Position numbers and translations under genes: made by a program. The notes below the pieces were generated by a model. The model was not told the DNA's origin, did no database searches, and saw nothing but the letters and a program-made list of their open reading frames with translations. A stretch of 46,192 nucleotides of DNA from an uncultured Bacteroides sp. (GTDB taxonomy: Bacteria > Bacteroidota > Bacteroidia > Bacteroidales > Bacteroidaceae): NCBI GenBank assembly GCA_900556625.1, contig USPQ01000015.1, positions 1 through 46,192 of the forward strand. Reading direction: 5' to 3'. Numbering within the stretch: the stretch's first letter is position 1; the number at the start of each line of letters is the position of its first letter. Shown piece after piece: positions 1 through 8,597 of the stretch.

Positions 1-60
1 TCATAGTATTAGATTTAAGGTTAACAAAGGTTGGAGCAAAGCGTTGCTCCTTTTTTTATG
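1..60 (+). ncRNA. Short terminated RNA element, copy 1 (5' end cut by window)
   Basis: These 60 bases match 27857-27916 at 59 of 60 positions. The element ends in a 7-bp stem (GGAGCAA at 33-39, TTGCTCC at 44-50) followed by seven T, an intrinsic terminator read on the + strand. The only difference between the copies (A40 versus G) lies in the terminator loop. No + strand gene follows, because dprA converges from the other side. Any promoter for this copy lies before the window. By analogy with copy 2 this is the body of a roughly 60-nt RNA. No function is known to me. Confidence 0.6.
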
Positions 61-71
61 TTTATGATAAA

Positions 72-1196
72 CTAAGCTAATAATTGATACATTCCTCCCA
101 CCAATACACGAATTACACCTTTCATTTCAAGTTCGAAAAGAATTGCATTCATTTTCTGTACAGGAATATCTGCTTCAACAACTAATGTATTAATCTGTAA
201 ATCTCCTTGTTTCTCCAGAATATCAACCACCTTTTGCTCGTCCTCGGATAAGTCAAGGAAAAGACTGCGTTGCACATTTTCCACTTTCGCCGGATGAGCA
301 GCAATATCCCAACCCATTGCCGATACAAAGTCTTCTGCCGAAAGAAGTAAAGAAGCCTTATTATCCCGAATCAGTTGGTTACAGCCTTTGGAATATTCAT
401 CATTCAGGCGTCCCGGGAAAGCAAAGCAGTCCCGGTGATAGCCTTCGGCTAGTTCGGCAGTGATTAACGAACCACCCTTCTCGGCAGACTCAATAACAAT
501 TGTAGCGTCACACATACCGGCAACGATACGGTTGCGGCTGACAAAGTTATGGCGGTCGGGATTCGTTCCGGTCAGGAATTCAGTTAACAGCCCACCATTA
601 TCAAGCATATCAATAGCTGTCTTTCGATGCACATAGGGATAGATGCGATCCAAGCCATGGGCAAGAACTCCTACCGTAGAAAGCTGATTGGCTAATGCTG
701 CACGATGAGCGTTTATATCGATTCCATAAGCCAAGCCACTGACTACCAAGACATCAGGGCACAGTACTTTCAGATCGTGCAAAAAAGAAGCACAAATACG
801 GGTTCCATAATCAGTGGCATGACGAGTACCTACCATATTAACGACACGGAGGGCATTCAAATCTGTATTTCCTTTGAAGAAAAGAACAACGGGAGCATCC
901 TCACACTCTCTCAATCGGGAAGGATACTCCTCGTCGGTTATGATCAGGCAACGAATATTATTCTTCTGAACAAAATCAAATTCCTGCTTCGCACGGTCAA
1001 TGGCTTGCGGGCAATCCAACGCATTCACTACACGCCGACTTATTCCCGAAACACATTCAAGAAGTGCCTCGCGGTTATGGAATATGAACCCGGCACTTCC
1101 CGCCTCGTCCATCAAATGTTTCGCTCCAATATGCCCGATACCAGGCACCATTGTCAAAGCAATACTATAAATTTGTTCTTCTTCGGAGCTATTCAT
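72..1196 (-). CDS. dprA: DNA-processing protein DprA (Smf)
   Basis: DprA binds incoming single-stranded DNA in the cytoplasm, protects it and loads RecA during natural transformation. It is also widespread in bacteria not known to be competent. The protein (374 aa) has an N-terminal helical SAM-like region, a Rossmann-like DprA domain at about 100-290 with SGLAYGID (153-160), SRNRIVAG (220-227) and GSLITAE (242-248), and a C-terminal winged-helix region at about 310-374. Length and domain order are typical. The start codon overlaps the end of the upstream thioesterase gene by 4 bases (ATGA), implying translational coupling within the U32-thioesterase-dprA operon. The identification is secure; a role in DNA uptake in this organism is only inferred. 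Confidence 0.96.
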   Translation of the reverse strand: MNSSEEEQIYSIALTMVPGIGHIGAKHLMDEAGSAGFIFHNREALLECVSGISRRVVNALDCPQAIDRAKQEFDFVQKNNIRCLIITDEEYPSRLRECEDAPVVLFFKGNTDLNALRVVNMVGTRHATDYGTRICASFLHDLKVLCPDVLVVSGLAYGIDINAHRAALANQLSTVGVLAHGLDRIYPYVHRKTAIDMLDNGGLLTEFLTGTNPDRHNFVSRNRIVAGMCDATIVIESAEKGGSLITAELAEGYHRDCFAFPGRLNDEYSKGCNQLIRDNKASLLLSAEDFVSAMGWDIAAHPAKVENVQRSLFLDLSEDEQKVVDILEKQGDLQINTLVVEADIPVQKMNAILFELEMKGVIRVLVGGMYQLLA

Positions 1197-1594
1197 TTCA
1201 GGTAAGGTGCAAAGACGTTATCAAACAATTCGCTGTCACTCAAACGTCCATTTACTACACATACCGTTTCAACAGTGGATTTCACTACTACTTTATTATC
1301 ACTTTTCCGGAAAATATCCTGATAAAACACATACTTAATGCCTTCTTTCTTCATATATAGCTTGGATACAAATTCATCTCCACTCTTCAACGGAGTTTTG
1401 AAAGCCATATTGATGCGTGCTACTACGGGATCGACTCCCTGCTCATGAAGCGCTGCAAAGCTAACGCCGACCGAGGTCAGAAATTCATGCCGGGTATGTT
1501 CCAGATAATGCTGATAGTTGGCATTATTGACAATACCTTGAAGGTCGCATTCATAATCACGCACCTTCATTTCCAATTCATAGATATAGTTCAT
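1193..1594 (-). CDS. Acyl-CoA thioesterase, 4HBT hotdog fold (YbgC/FadM-like)
   Basis: The 133-aa protein has the single hotdog domain of the 4-hydroxybenzoyl-CoA thioesterase family. Near the N-terminus, the segment around Asp17 (VRDYECDLQGIVNNANY, 11-27) matches the family's catalytic-Asp motif (xxDxDxxGxVxNxxY). Such enzymes hydrolyse acyl-CoA or acyl-ACP thioesters in the cytoplasm. The physiological substrate cannot be told from sequence. It lies 37 bases after the U32 gene and overlaps dprA by 4 bases, so the three genes are probably co-transcribed. Whether this operon has a shared logic is unclear. The family call is firm, the substrate unknown. Confidence 0.9.
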   Translation of the reverse strand: MNYIYELEMKVRDYECDLQGIVNNANYQHYLEHTRHEFLTSVGVSFAALHEQGVDPVVARINMAFKTPLKSGDEFVSKLYMKKEGIKYVFYQDIFRKSDNKVVVKSTVETVCVVNGRLSDSELFDNVFAPYLK

Positions 1595-1631
1595 TTATCG
1601 TGAATTAAAGATTAGAGAATAATGACCGGAG

Positions 1632-2921
1632 CTAGCCTCTTTTCTGTTCGATATCCAGCCCTTTAAACTTTTTCAGTTCTTCGGTAGATACCAGTTTATA
1701 CAGTTTGTCGCTCGGACGTATCTTATCCGACTTCATAGAGAAATGCTGCCCTTTCTTTACGGTCTGCACCGGTTCCAGATCAACACGCGCTTCATCCAAT
1801 GTCATAAAAACAGCGCCGGTAGTCGGTCCTGTAATCAACAGTTTGTCGCCTACGCTAACCTCGGCAGCTTCAACCAAAAACTCGGAGACTCCGATGTTAG
1901 AAAAGTATTTGATCCCTTTTCCCACGTAAATCTTACGTTCCGTTGCCGCCGATCCATAATTGCGGGTCCATTCTCCCAAACGCTGTCCGAGATAGTAGCC
2001 GTCCCAGAAACCACGGTTGAAAACGGTCTTCAGGCGTTCATCCCATGCTGCAATCTTTTCATCAGTAAAGGTATCTTCCAGATAGGCTTTGATAGCTTCT
2101 TTGTAGCATTCCACCACTGTGCGCACATACTCAGGTCCACGGGCACGACCTTCAATCTTGAACACACGCACACCTGCATCCAACATCTTATTCATAAAAT
2201 GAATAGTTTTCAGGTCTTTCGGCGACATGATATATTCGTTATCAATATCCAATTCCACATCCGTTTCCTTATCACGAACGGTATAAGAACGACGACACAC
2301 CTGCATACAAGCACCCCGGTTGGCAGAATGGTTCATCTCATGCAAAGAAAGATAGCATTTACCCGAAACAGCCATACAGAGCGCACCATGACAGAACATT
2401 TCAATACGAAGCTGTTCGCCACTCGGACCGCAGATATGTTCTTCCTGTATCTGCCGGTAAATCTCCGCTACCTGTTCCAGATTCAATTCACGGGCCAGTA
2501 CCACTACATCAGCAAACCGGGCATAGAATTTCAACGCTTCTGCATTGGAGATATTCAGCTGGGTGGAAAGATGCACCTCCTGCCCTATCCGGCGGGCATA
2601 GTCCATCACTGCAACATCAGCCGCAATCACAGCCGAAATTCCCGCTTCCTTAGCCGCATCGACAATCGTATGCATTAAAGGAATATCTTTATCATAGATA
2701 ATAGTATTCACCGTCAGGTAGCTTTTCATCCCATGCTCATCGCACGTGCGGGCTATTTCCCGCAAGTCATCAATCGTGAACGTATTAGCCGAACGGGCAC
2801 GCATATTCAAGTTTTCTATACCGAAATAGATAGAATCGGCACCTGCCTGAATGGCCGCAGCTAGAGATTCGCGCGAACCTACAGGAGCCATAATTTCAAA
2901 ATCTTTCAAACTAAGACTCAT
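1632..2921 (-). CDS. Peptidase U32-family protein, TrhP/YegQ-like (probable tRNA hydroxylation)
   Basis: U32 proteins were named as peptidases, but the E. coli members TrhP (YegQ) and RlhA (YdcP) are needed for prephenate-dependent hydroxylation of tRNA uridine-34 and 23S rRNA cytidine. This 429-aa protein has an N-terminal TIM-barrel-like region starting LKDFEIMAPVGSRESL, the U32 signature EMFCHGALCMAVSGKC (174-189), and cysteines 177, 182, 189, 205 and 209 in a cluster of the type proposed to bind an iron-sulfur centre. Its length is nearer TrhP than the longer RlhA. It is first in the U32-thioesterase-dprA operon and divergent from dusB, another tRNA-modification gene. RNA modification is therefore more likely than proteolysis. 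Confidence 0.88.
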   Translation of the reverse strand: MSLSLKDFEIMAPVGSRESLAAAIQAGADSIYFGIENLNMRARSANTFTIDDLREIARTCDEHGMKSYLTVNTIIYDKDIPLMHTIVDAAKEAGISAVIAADVAVMDYARRIGQEVHLSTQLNISNAEALKFYARFADVVVLARELNLEQVAEIYRQIQEEHICGPSGEQLRIEMFCHGALCMAVSGKCYLSLHEMNHSANRGACMQVCRRSYTVRDKETDVELDIDNEYIMSPKDLKTIHFMNKMLDAGVRVFKIEGRARGPEYVRTVVECYKEAIKAYLEDTFTDEKIAAWDERLKTVFNRGFWDGYYLGQRLGEWTRNYGSAATERKIYVGKGIKYFSNIGVSEFLVEAAEVSVGDKLLITGPTTGAVFMTLDEARVDLEPVQTVKKGQHFSMKSDKIRPSDKLYKLVSTEELKKFKGLDIEQKRG

Positions 2922-2964
2922 AGAATATATACTTATTTGTATCAGTTAAGCAAATGAATGCGTA

Positions 2965-2972
2965 CAAAGGTA
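2965..2972 (-). promoter_or_regulatory. Candidate -7 promoter element for the U32 operon
   Basis: The minus strand reads TACCTTTG, matching the Bacteroidetes -7 form TAnnTTTG, about 40 bases upstream of the U32 start. No good -33 TTG is seen at the usual spacing. Confidence 0.5.
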
Positions 2973-2984
2973 GGCTTTTTTCCG

Positions 2985-2992
2985 TATTTTTG
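2985..2992 (+). promoter_or_regulatory. Candidate -7 promoter element for dusB
   Basis: TATTTTTG matches TAnnTTTG and would give a leader of about 45 bases before dusB. It is back to back with the U32 promoter. The -33 match is weak. Confidence 0.5.
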
Positions 2993-3045
2993 CAGCGAAA
3001 AGAAGAAGTTACTTCAATCATAAACAGCAAATAACAAAATCGTAT

Positions 3046-4041
3046 ATGAAGATTAACCATATAGACTTGGGAAAACATCCTATCCTGCTTGCTCCCATGG
3101 AAGACGTGACCGACCCGGCTTTCCGCCTGATGTGCAAAAAGTTCGGAGCGGACATGGTATATACTGAATTTGTATCGAGTGACGCACTGATACGTGCTGT
3201 CAGCAAGACAGCGCAGAAGTTAAACATCAGTGATGAAGAACGTCCCGTCGCCATTCAGATATACGGCAAAGATACGGAAACCATGGTGGAAGCCGCAAAG
3301 ATTGTGGAACAGGCACAGCCTGATATTTTGGATATTAACTTCGGATGCCCGGTGAAAAGAGTGGCCGGAAAGGGTGCCGGAGCAGGAATGTTGCAGAATA
3401 TCCCTCAAATGCTGGAAATTACCCGTGCTGTAGTGGATGCGGTAAAAATCCCCGTAACGGTGAAAACCCGTCTGGGGTGGGACGCCAACAACAAAATTAT
3501 CGTAGAGCTGGCAGAACAGTTACAGGATTGCGGTATTGCCGCATTAACCATACACGGTCGTACCCGTGCACAAATGTACACCGGAGAAGCGGACTGGACG
3601 CTGATAGGAGAAGTAAAAAATAATCCGCGGATGCATATCCCGATCATCGGCAACGGGGATGTGACAACGCCTCAACGCTGCAAGGAGTGTTTCGACCGTT
3701 ATGGAGTGGACGCTGTTATGATAGGCCGTGCCAGCTTCGGCCGTCCATGGATATTTAAAGAGATGAAGCATTATCTGGAGACAGGCGAGGAACTGCCGCC
3801 ACTAAGTTTTGAATGGTGCATGGAAGTCCTCCGCCAGGAAGTGATTGACAGTGTAAACTTACTCGACGAACGCAAAGGTATCTTGCACGTGCGCCGTCAC
3901 TTGGCTGCAAGCCCGTTATTCAAAGGAATCCCTAATTTCCGTGACACCCGCATCGCTATGTTACGTGCCGAGACCAAAGAGGAGCTGTTTCAGATATTTA
4001 ATGAAATACTCACCAACAGAGAAAGTAGCCCGAAAAATTAA
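3046..4041 (+). CDS. dusB: tRNA-dihydrouridine synthase (DusB type)
   Basis: This FMN-dependent enzyme reduces specific uridines of tRNA to dihydrouridine with NADPH. The 331-aa protein begins with the Dus pattern LLAPMEDVTDPAFR (14-27). It carries the catalytic cysteine in NFGCPVKRVAGKGAGA (Cys101), a conserved KTRLGWD segment (140-146) that helps bind FMN and RNA, and a C-terminal helical region. Length fits the family. The order of motifs is of the DusB/DusA class; assigning DusB rather than another paralog rests on overall resemblance. It is transcribed divergently from the U32 gene and converges on the PAP2 gene, with a hairpin terminator between them. Confidence 0.92.
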   Translation: MKINHIDLGKHPILLAPMEDVTDPAFRLMCKKFGADMVYTEFVSSDALIRAVSKTAQKLNISDEERPVAIQIYGKDTETMVEAAKIVEQAQPDILDINFGCPVKRVAGKGAGAGMLQNIPQMLEITRAVVDAVKIPVTVKTRLGWDANNKIIVELAEQLQDCGIAALTIHGRTRAQMYTGEADWTLIGEVKNNPRMHIPIIGNGDVTTPQRCKECFDRYGVDAVMIGRASFGRPWIFKEMKHYLETGEELPPLSFEWCMEVLRQEVIDSVNLLDERKGILHVRRHLAASPLFKGIPNFRDTRIAMLRAETKEELFQIFNEILTNRESSPKN

Positions 4042-4052
4042 ATACGATATTT

Positions 4053-4100
4053 ATAGCATTGCATCCTTGAAGATAGTATTATGGAGCAATGCTATTTTAT
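4053..4100 (+). terminator. Intrinsic terminator after dusB
   Basis: A perfect 10-bp stem (ATAGCATTGC at 4053-4062, GCAATGCTAT at 4086-4095) is followed by TTTATTTG on the + strand. Its right arm abuts the stop codon of the convergent PAP2 gene. The 23-base loop is long. Confidence 0.6.
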
Positions 4101-5062
4101 TTGAACATCGGTTGCGCAAACCACTTTTTAAACATCCAAGTTACCACCACGTACAACAGGAATGCGGAGAAAAAGCCTACAATAGCATCAATGACATAAT
4201 GAGCCTGAATATATACAGTAGCTCCACAAAGCAGCATATAGAAAGGTATCAGGCAAGCAAACAGCTTCTTACTGCCCCGCCATGCCATAATCATCAGAAT
4301 GGTAGAAATGCCGACATGCGAACTTGGAAATGCGGCCGTAGGCCGTTCGCCCACTTGTTGGGAGCCTTCCACTAAACTATAAAAGAACCCATGCTGATAG
4401 CCCGGACCGGGAAGCAATTCCTGATGATGATTGAAATAATCACCGATAGCCGGAAAAATTCCTTTAGAAACGTTATCAAATCCAATGGCAGGAAAATAGA
4501 ATTGAGGTCCTGCAACAGGTACGAATATATATATCAGATAATAGATAAAGAAGGAAGTGACAAGCACAAAAGACATCTTTTCAAACCACTCGAACCTATA
4601 AATGAAATAGAATAACGCCACAATCAACATCATCGGATAATAGAAGAAATATCCCATATTGAACGCCTCACTGACCAGAAGATGCGGGAACGTATGACAG
4701 AACCAGATAGCAGGTTGCCCATTAAAAATAAACTGTTCGGTGATAGCGAAGACATGATCCAGATTCGGAAAGAACCGGTTGAACTCGAAAGTATCCGGAT
4801 ACCAGTAAGAAAGCAGGCTCATCTGAATGACGATGCGTACAAACGCCGAAAACTTACAGGGAGCAAGCCGGTAGAGATACATCAACAGAAAAGTCATTGC
4901 AGCAATCATAGCCCTATCCAGCAACATGTGCCATGGATGATCCATTCGCTGAAACAGGAATAGAATCAAAATGGAGGTCAACAGATTATAAATCAATGTA
5001 ATCTTCTCCACAGCAAACAACCCTTTCCGGGTTTCTACTCGCTTAAATAAGTCTAAAGCCAT
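4097..5062 (-). CDS. PAP2-superfamily membrane phosphatase, Aur1/Ipt1-like
   Basis: This is a polytopic membrane protein (321 aa, about six hydrophobic segments) with the C-terminal PAP2 catalytic motifs: FPSSH (245-249, His249) and AHYVID (287-292, His288 and Asp292). The PAP2_3 (Aur1-like) group includes inositol-phosphoceramide synthases and lipid phosphatases. Bacteroides make sphingolipids and some make inositol lipids, so a role in lipid headgroup transfer or dephosphorylation is possible, but sequence alone does not show the substrate. Its first 10 bases overlap the end of the upstream epimerase gene, so the two are co-transcribed and may act on the same pathway. The fold assignment is strong and the function open. 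Confidence 0.88.
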   Translation of the reverse strand: MALDLFKRVETRKGLFAVEKITLIYNLLTSILILFLFQRMDHPWHMLLDRAMIAAMTFLLMYLYRLAPCKFSAFVRIVIQMSLLSYWYPDTFEFNRFFPNLDHVFAITEQFIFNGQPAIWFCHTFPHLLVSEAFNMGYFFYYPMMLIVALFYFIYRFEWFEKMSFVLVTSFFIYYLIYIFVPVAGPQFYFPAIGFDNVSKGIFPAIGDYFNHHQELLPGPGYQHGFFYSLVEGSQQVGERPTAAFPSSHVGISTILMIMAWRGSKKLFACLIPFYMLLCGATVYIQAHYVIDAIVGFFSAFLLYVVVTWMFKKWFAQPMFK

Positions 5063-6060
5063 CCTTCGTTTTTATACCAGGCAATGGTTTCATGGACTCC
5101 CTTTTCCAAATCATATTCGGGCGCATATCCCAGTTCATTAATTGTCGGGATGATGTCACATTGCCAATTGCGTTGTTTCATTATCTTATATTTATCCGAA
5201 TTTAGTGTACTGCTCTTTCCGGAACGTGTAGCAATAAATTCAGCGAGCAAAGATATAACTTTTAGCACAATTAACGGACATTTCAGATGAAGAACAAACG
5301 GATTACCCAATTCTTTTTGTATCAGGTCCGAAAACGCACGACTCTTATACACATTCCCGTCTGTCAGGAAATACGTTCTACGGGTAACATTTTTCTCTAT
5401 TCCCAGGAAAATAGCTTGCACAATGTCTTTCACATAAACAAAAGTAAGGTCTTGACGCCGGAAACCCACCGAGAAATCAACATGCTTCTGAATAGATTTC
5501 GCCATAAGGAAATAATCTGTTTCACGAGGTCCGTAAACTCCCGTAGGACGATAAATGACATAAGGAAAACCGGGAATACTCTGAATATACAGTTCCGCTT
5601 TCAGTTTACTGAACCCATAAGCCGTATTGGGCGCCGGAGTATCATCCGCCTCAATCGGAGTATAATCCTTCTCACGTACAGGACCGAATACACTCAACGT
5701 GCTGATATATATAAACTGCTTCGGAACCATATTCAACGCTTTCAGCGTGTCTATAAAATATTTAGTCTGGAGATAATTGACATAATCAAAAGTCTTTTTG
5801 TCAGAGCATTTGGTGACACCGGCACAATGAATGATATAATCAAACTTGTTATAAGTACCTTTATGCCCGGAGAGTTGGGCGCGAAGTTCATTAGGATGCG
5901 CAAAGTCCAGTTCCAGAAAATGAATCTTCCGGTTTTTCAAATATTTCTTACTGCTCGTAGAACGAATCCCTGCCCACACACCAAACCTTCGTTTCAACGC
6001 TTCCTCTACGATGAAACTTCCTATAAAACCGCTTGCGCCCGTAATTAAAACACTCTCCAT
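5053..6060 (-). CDS. NAD-dependent epimerase/dehydratase (extended SDR family)
   Basis: The 335-aa protein has the dinucleotide-binding GASGFIG motif (8-14) at the N-terminus and the SDR catalytic Tyr and Lys in YGFSKLK (Tyr148, Lys152). Family members oxidise, reduce or epimerise NDP-sugars, or act on steroid or terpenoid alcohols, in the cytoplasm. No specific substrate can be read from the sequence. It overlaps the PAP2-family gene by 10 bases, which suggests a shared lipid or cell-envelope pathway. The ATG at 6060 is chosen because it leads directly into the Rossmann motif. Confidence 0.87.
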   Translation of the reverse strand: MESVLITGASGFIGSFIVEEALKRRFGVWAGIRSTSSKKYLKNRKIHFLELDFAHPNELRAQLSGHKGTYNKFDYIIHCAGVTKCSDKKTFDYVNYLQTKYFIDTLKALNMVPKQFIYISTLSVFGPVREKDYTPIEADDTPAPNTAYGFSKLKAELYIQSIPGFPYVIYRPTGVYGPRETDYFLMAKSIQKHVDFSVGFRRQDLTFVYVKDIVQAIFLGIEKNVTRRTYFLTDGNVYKSRAFSDLIQKELGNPFVLHLKCPLIVLKVISLLAEFIATRSGKSSTLNSDKYKIMKQRNWQCDIIPTINELGYAPEYDLEKGVHETIAWYKNEGWL

Positions 6061-6128
6061 TATTACTCTCTAGGTTCTGCGTGAATATTAATAAAAGTAC
6101 CTCACTAAACATTTTCTTGATAATGCCA

Positions 6129-6136
6129 CAAAGATA
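6129..6136 (-). promoter_or_regulatory. Candidate -7 promoter element for the epimerase-PAP2 operon
   Basis: The minus strand reads TATCTTTG, which would give a leader of about 60 bases before the epimerase gene. A second match (TAACTTTG, 6326-6333) lies farther upstream. Neither has a clear -33 element. The rest of 6061-6409 shows only AT-rich sequence and the rnr promoter. Confidence 0.45.
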
Positions 6137-6373
6137 CAATAAATATAAAACAAAAGCCATTTTGCTTTTCTCAATTATTATTTGTCGCACTCAACCCGTT
6201 GAAAAAAAACGATACCCTTTAAATACCACTTACATACAACGATAAAATTATGAGTTATCCCCAACTTTGTAATATACCTTATCAGAACCAACCTGACCTA
6301 TTACGGAAAATCAAATACAAGACTGCAAAGTTATTTTTCTTTCCTCAAAGTTTCGATAAGGAAAATATTCCTA

Positions 6374-6381
6374 TATCTTTG
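6374..6381 (+). promoter_or_regulatory. Candidate -7 promoter element for rnr
   Basis: TATCTTTG lies 28 bases before the rnr start, with TTTC at 6351-6354 in the -33 position (19-base spacer). Confidence 0.6.
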
Positions 6382-6409
6382 TAACTAGATATTTTTAAAA
6401 GACTACATT

Positions 6410-8566
6410 ATGGCGAAAAAGAAAGAAAAGAAAGAGAAGAAAGCCGGCAAGAGAATGAGTAAAAAACAGTTAGCCGCGCTATTGATAGACTTTTTCCATG
6501 CCAAACAAAGCGAGACGCTGAGCATGAAATATATTTTCTCAGAGTTACATCTCACCACTCACCCGCAGAAAATGCTATGCGTCGATATTCTTCACGAAAT
6601 GCTGGATGATGACTATATCAGCGAAATAGAAAAGGGAAAGTTCCGTCTCAACAATCATGGAACAGAGATGACCGGCACCTTCCAACGGAAAAGTAACGGA
6701 AAGAATTCCTTCATCCCCGAAGGAGGGGGCGATCCTATCTTTGTGGCCGAACGCAACTCGGCCCATGCGATGAACAACGACAAAGTAAAGATCACCTTCT
6801 ACGCCAAACGTAAAAACAAGGATGCCGAAGGGGAAGTAATAGAAATACTGGAACGTGCCAACGATACATTTGTCGGTACACTGGAAGTCGCCAAGTCGTA
6901 TGCTTTTCTGGTGACGGAAAACCGCACACTTGCCAATGACATCTTTATCCCGAAAGAAAAGCTGAAAGGTGGTAAAACCGGAGACAAAGCAATTGTGAAA
7001 GTGACCGAATGGCCGGACAAGGCAAAAAATCCTATCGGACAAGTCATTGATATACTTGGCAAAGCCGGTGAAAACACTACGGAGATGCACGCCATTCTTG
7101 CCGAATTCGGTTTGCCTTATGTCTATCCGAAGTCGGTAGAGACAGCGGCAGACAAGATTCCCGCCGAAATTTCAGCCGAAGAGATTGCCAAACGTGAGGA
7201 CTTCCGCAAAGTTACCACTTTCACTATTGACCCGAAAGATGCCAAAGACTTCGACGATGCACTTTCTATCCGCAAATTGAAAGAAGGATTGTGGGAAGTA
7301 GGTGTACACATCGCCGATGTGACGCATTACGTGAAAGAAGGAGGAATCATTGACAAAGAGGCAGAAAAACGCGCCACTTCCGTCTATCTGGTGGACCGCA
7401 CCATTCCGATGCTTCCCGAACGATTGTGTAACTTCATCTGTTCCCTCCGCCCGAATGAAGAAAAGCTGGCTTTCTCCGTAATCTTCAATATTACCGAAAA
7501 AGGTGAAGTCAAGGATTCACGCATCGTTCATACGGTTATCAACTCCGACCGCCGCTTTACTTACGAAGAGGCACAGCAAATTATCGAGACAAAAGAAGGA
7601 GACTTCAAGGAAGAAATACTCACACTGGATACTATCGCCAAAGCACTTCGCGAAAAACGTTTCTCAGCAGGAGCTATCAACTTCGACCGTTACGAAGTGA
7701 AGTTCGAGATCGATGAGAAAGGGAAACCTATCAGCGTTTACTTCAAGGAGTCAAAAGACGCCAATAAGCTGGTAGAAGAATTTATGTTGCTTGCCAACAG
7801 AACCGTAGCCGAAAAGGTAGGACGTGTGCCGAAGAATAAGAAAGCCAAAGTGCTCCCTTACCGTATCCACGACCTGCCCGACCCGGAAAAGCTGGAAAAC
7901 TTGTCGCAGTTCATCGCCCGTTTCGGCTATAAAGTACGTACAAGCGGTACAAAAACAGATATTTCAAAGTCTATTAACCACCTTCTGGACGATATTCATG
8001 GTAAGAAAGAAGAGAATCTGATTGAAACAGTTTCTATCCGTGCCATGCAGAAAGCGCGTTACTCTACGCATAACATCGGCCACTACGGACTGGCATTCGA
8101 ATATTACACTCACTTCACCTCACCGATCCGCCGTTTCCCGGATATGATGGTACATCGTTTGTTGACGAAGTACATAAACGGAGGACGCAGCGTATCAGAA
8201 GCCAAATACGAAGACCTCTGCGACCACAGTTCGAACATGGAGCAAATAGCTGCCAACGCTGAACGCGCTTCTATCAAATATAAACAGGTAGAATTTATGA
8301 GCGAACGCTTGGGGCAGATTTACGATGGCGTAATCTCCGGTGTAACCGAATGGGGACTCTACGTAGAACTGAACGAAAATAAATGTGAAGGTTTGGTGCC
8401 CATCCGCGATCTGGATGATGATTATTACGAATTTGACGAGAAGAACTATTGCCTTCGCGGACGTCGTAAAAACAAGATATATAGTCTGGGAGATGCTATT
8501 ACCGTTCGCGTAGCACGTGCCAACCTTGAGAAGAAACAATTGGATTTTGAATTAATAGAAAAATAA
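6410..8566 (+). CDS. rnr: Ribonuclease R (3'-5' exoribonuclease)
   Basis: RNase R processively degrades structured RNA from the 3' end and takes part in mRNA and rRNA turnover. The 718-aa protein has a lysine-rich N-terminus, a winged-helix-like region (about 20-85), cold-shock domains (about 85-215), the RNB catalytic domain with its acidic metal-binding cluster IDPKDAKDFDDA (273-284; Asp274, Asp280, Asp282, Asp283), and a C-terminal S1 domain (about 635-715). Length is typical of Bacteroidetes RNase R and slightly shorter than in E. coli. It is followed after 31 bases by a PNPOx-fold gene and then a GH3 gene. Confidence 0.96.
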   Translation: MAKKKEKKEKKAGKRMSKKQLAALLIDFFHAKQSETLSMKYIFSELHLTTHPQKMLCVDILHEMLDDDYISEIEKGKFRLNNHGTEMTGTFQRKSNGKNSFIPEGGGDPIFVAERNSAHAMNNDKVKITFYAKRKNKDAEGEVIEILERANDTFVGTLEVAKSYAFLVTENRTLANDIFIPKEKLKGGKTGDKAIVKVTEWPDKAKNPIGQVIDILGKAGENTTEMHAILAEFGLPYVYPKSVETAADKIPAEISAEEIAKREDFRKVTTFTIDPKDAKDFDDALSIRKLKEGLWEVGVHIADVTHYVKEGGIIDKEAEKRATSVYLVDRTIPMLPERLCNFICSLRPNEEKLAFSVIFNITEKGEVKDSRIVHTVINSDRRFTYEEAQQIIETKEGDFKEEILTLDTIAKALREKRFSAGAINFDRYEVKFEIDEKGKPISVYFKESKDANKLVEEFMLLANRTVAEKVGRVPKNKKAKVLPYRIHDLPDPEKLENLSQFIARFGYKVRTSGTKTDISKSINHLLDDIHGKKEENLIETVSIRAMQKARYSTHNIGHYGLAFEYYTHFTSPIRRFPDMMVHRLLTKYINGGRSVSEAKYEDLCDHSSNMEQIAANAERASIKYKQVEFMSERLGQIYDGVISGVTEWGLYVELNENKCEGLVPIRDLDDDYYEFDEKNYCLRGRRKNKIYSLGDAITVRVARANLEKKQLDFELIEK

Positions 8567-8597
8567 GTTCACCACAAAGGGGAAGCTAACAACCATT

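Noticed and set aside
1743..2678. 311-codon + strand frame opposite the U32 gene
   Set aside because: It is a shadow of a conserved gene in the reverse frame.
5287..6048. 253-codon + strand frame opposite the epimerase gene
   Set aside because: It is a shadow frame; the SDR motifs are clear on the minus strand.
6250..6384. 44-codon + strand frame upstream of rnr
   Set aside because: It runs through the rnr -7 box TATCTTTG and ends in it, so it cannot be on the rnr transcript. No other promoter or similarity supports it.
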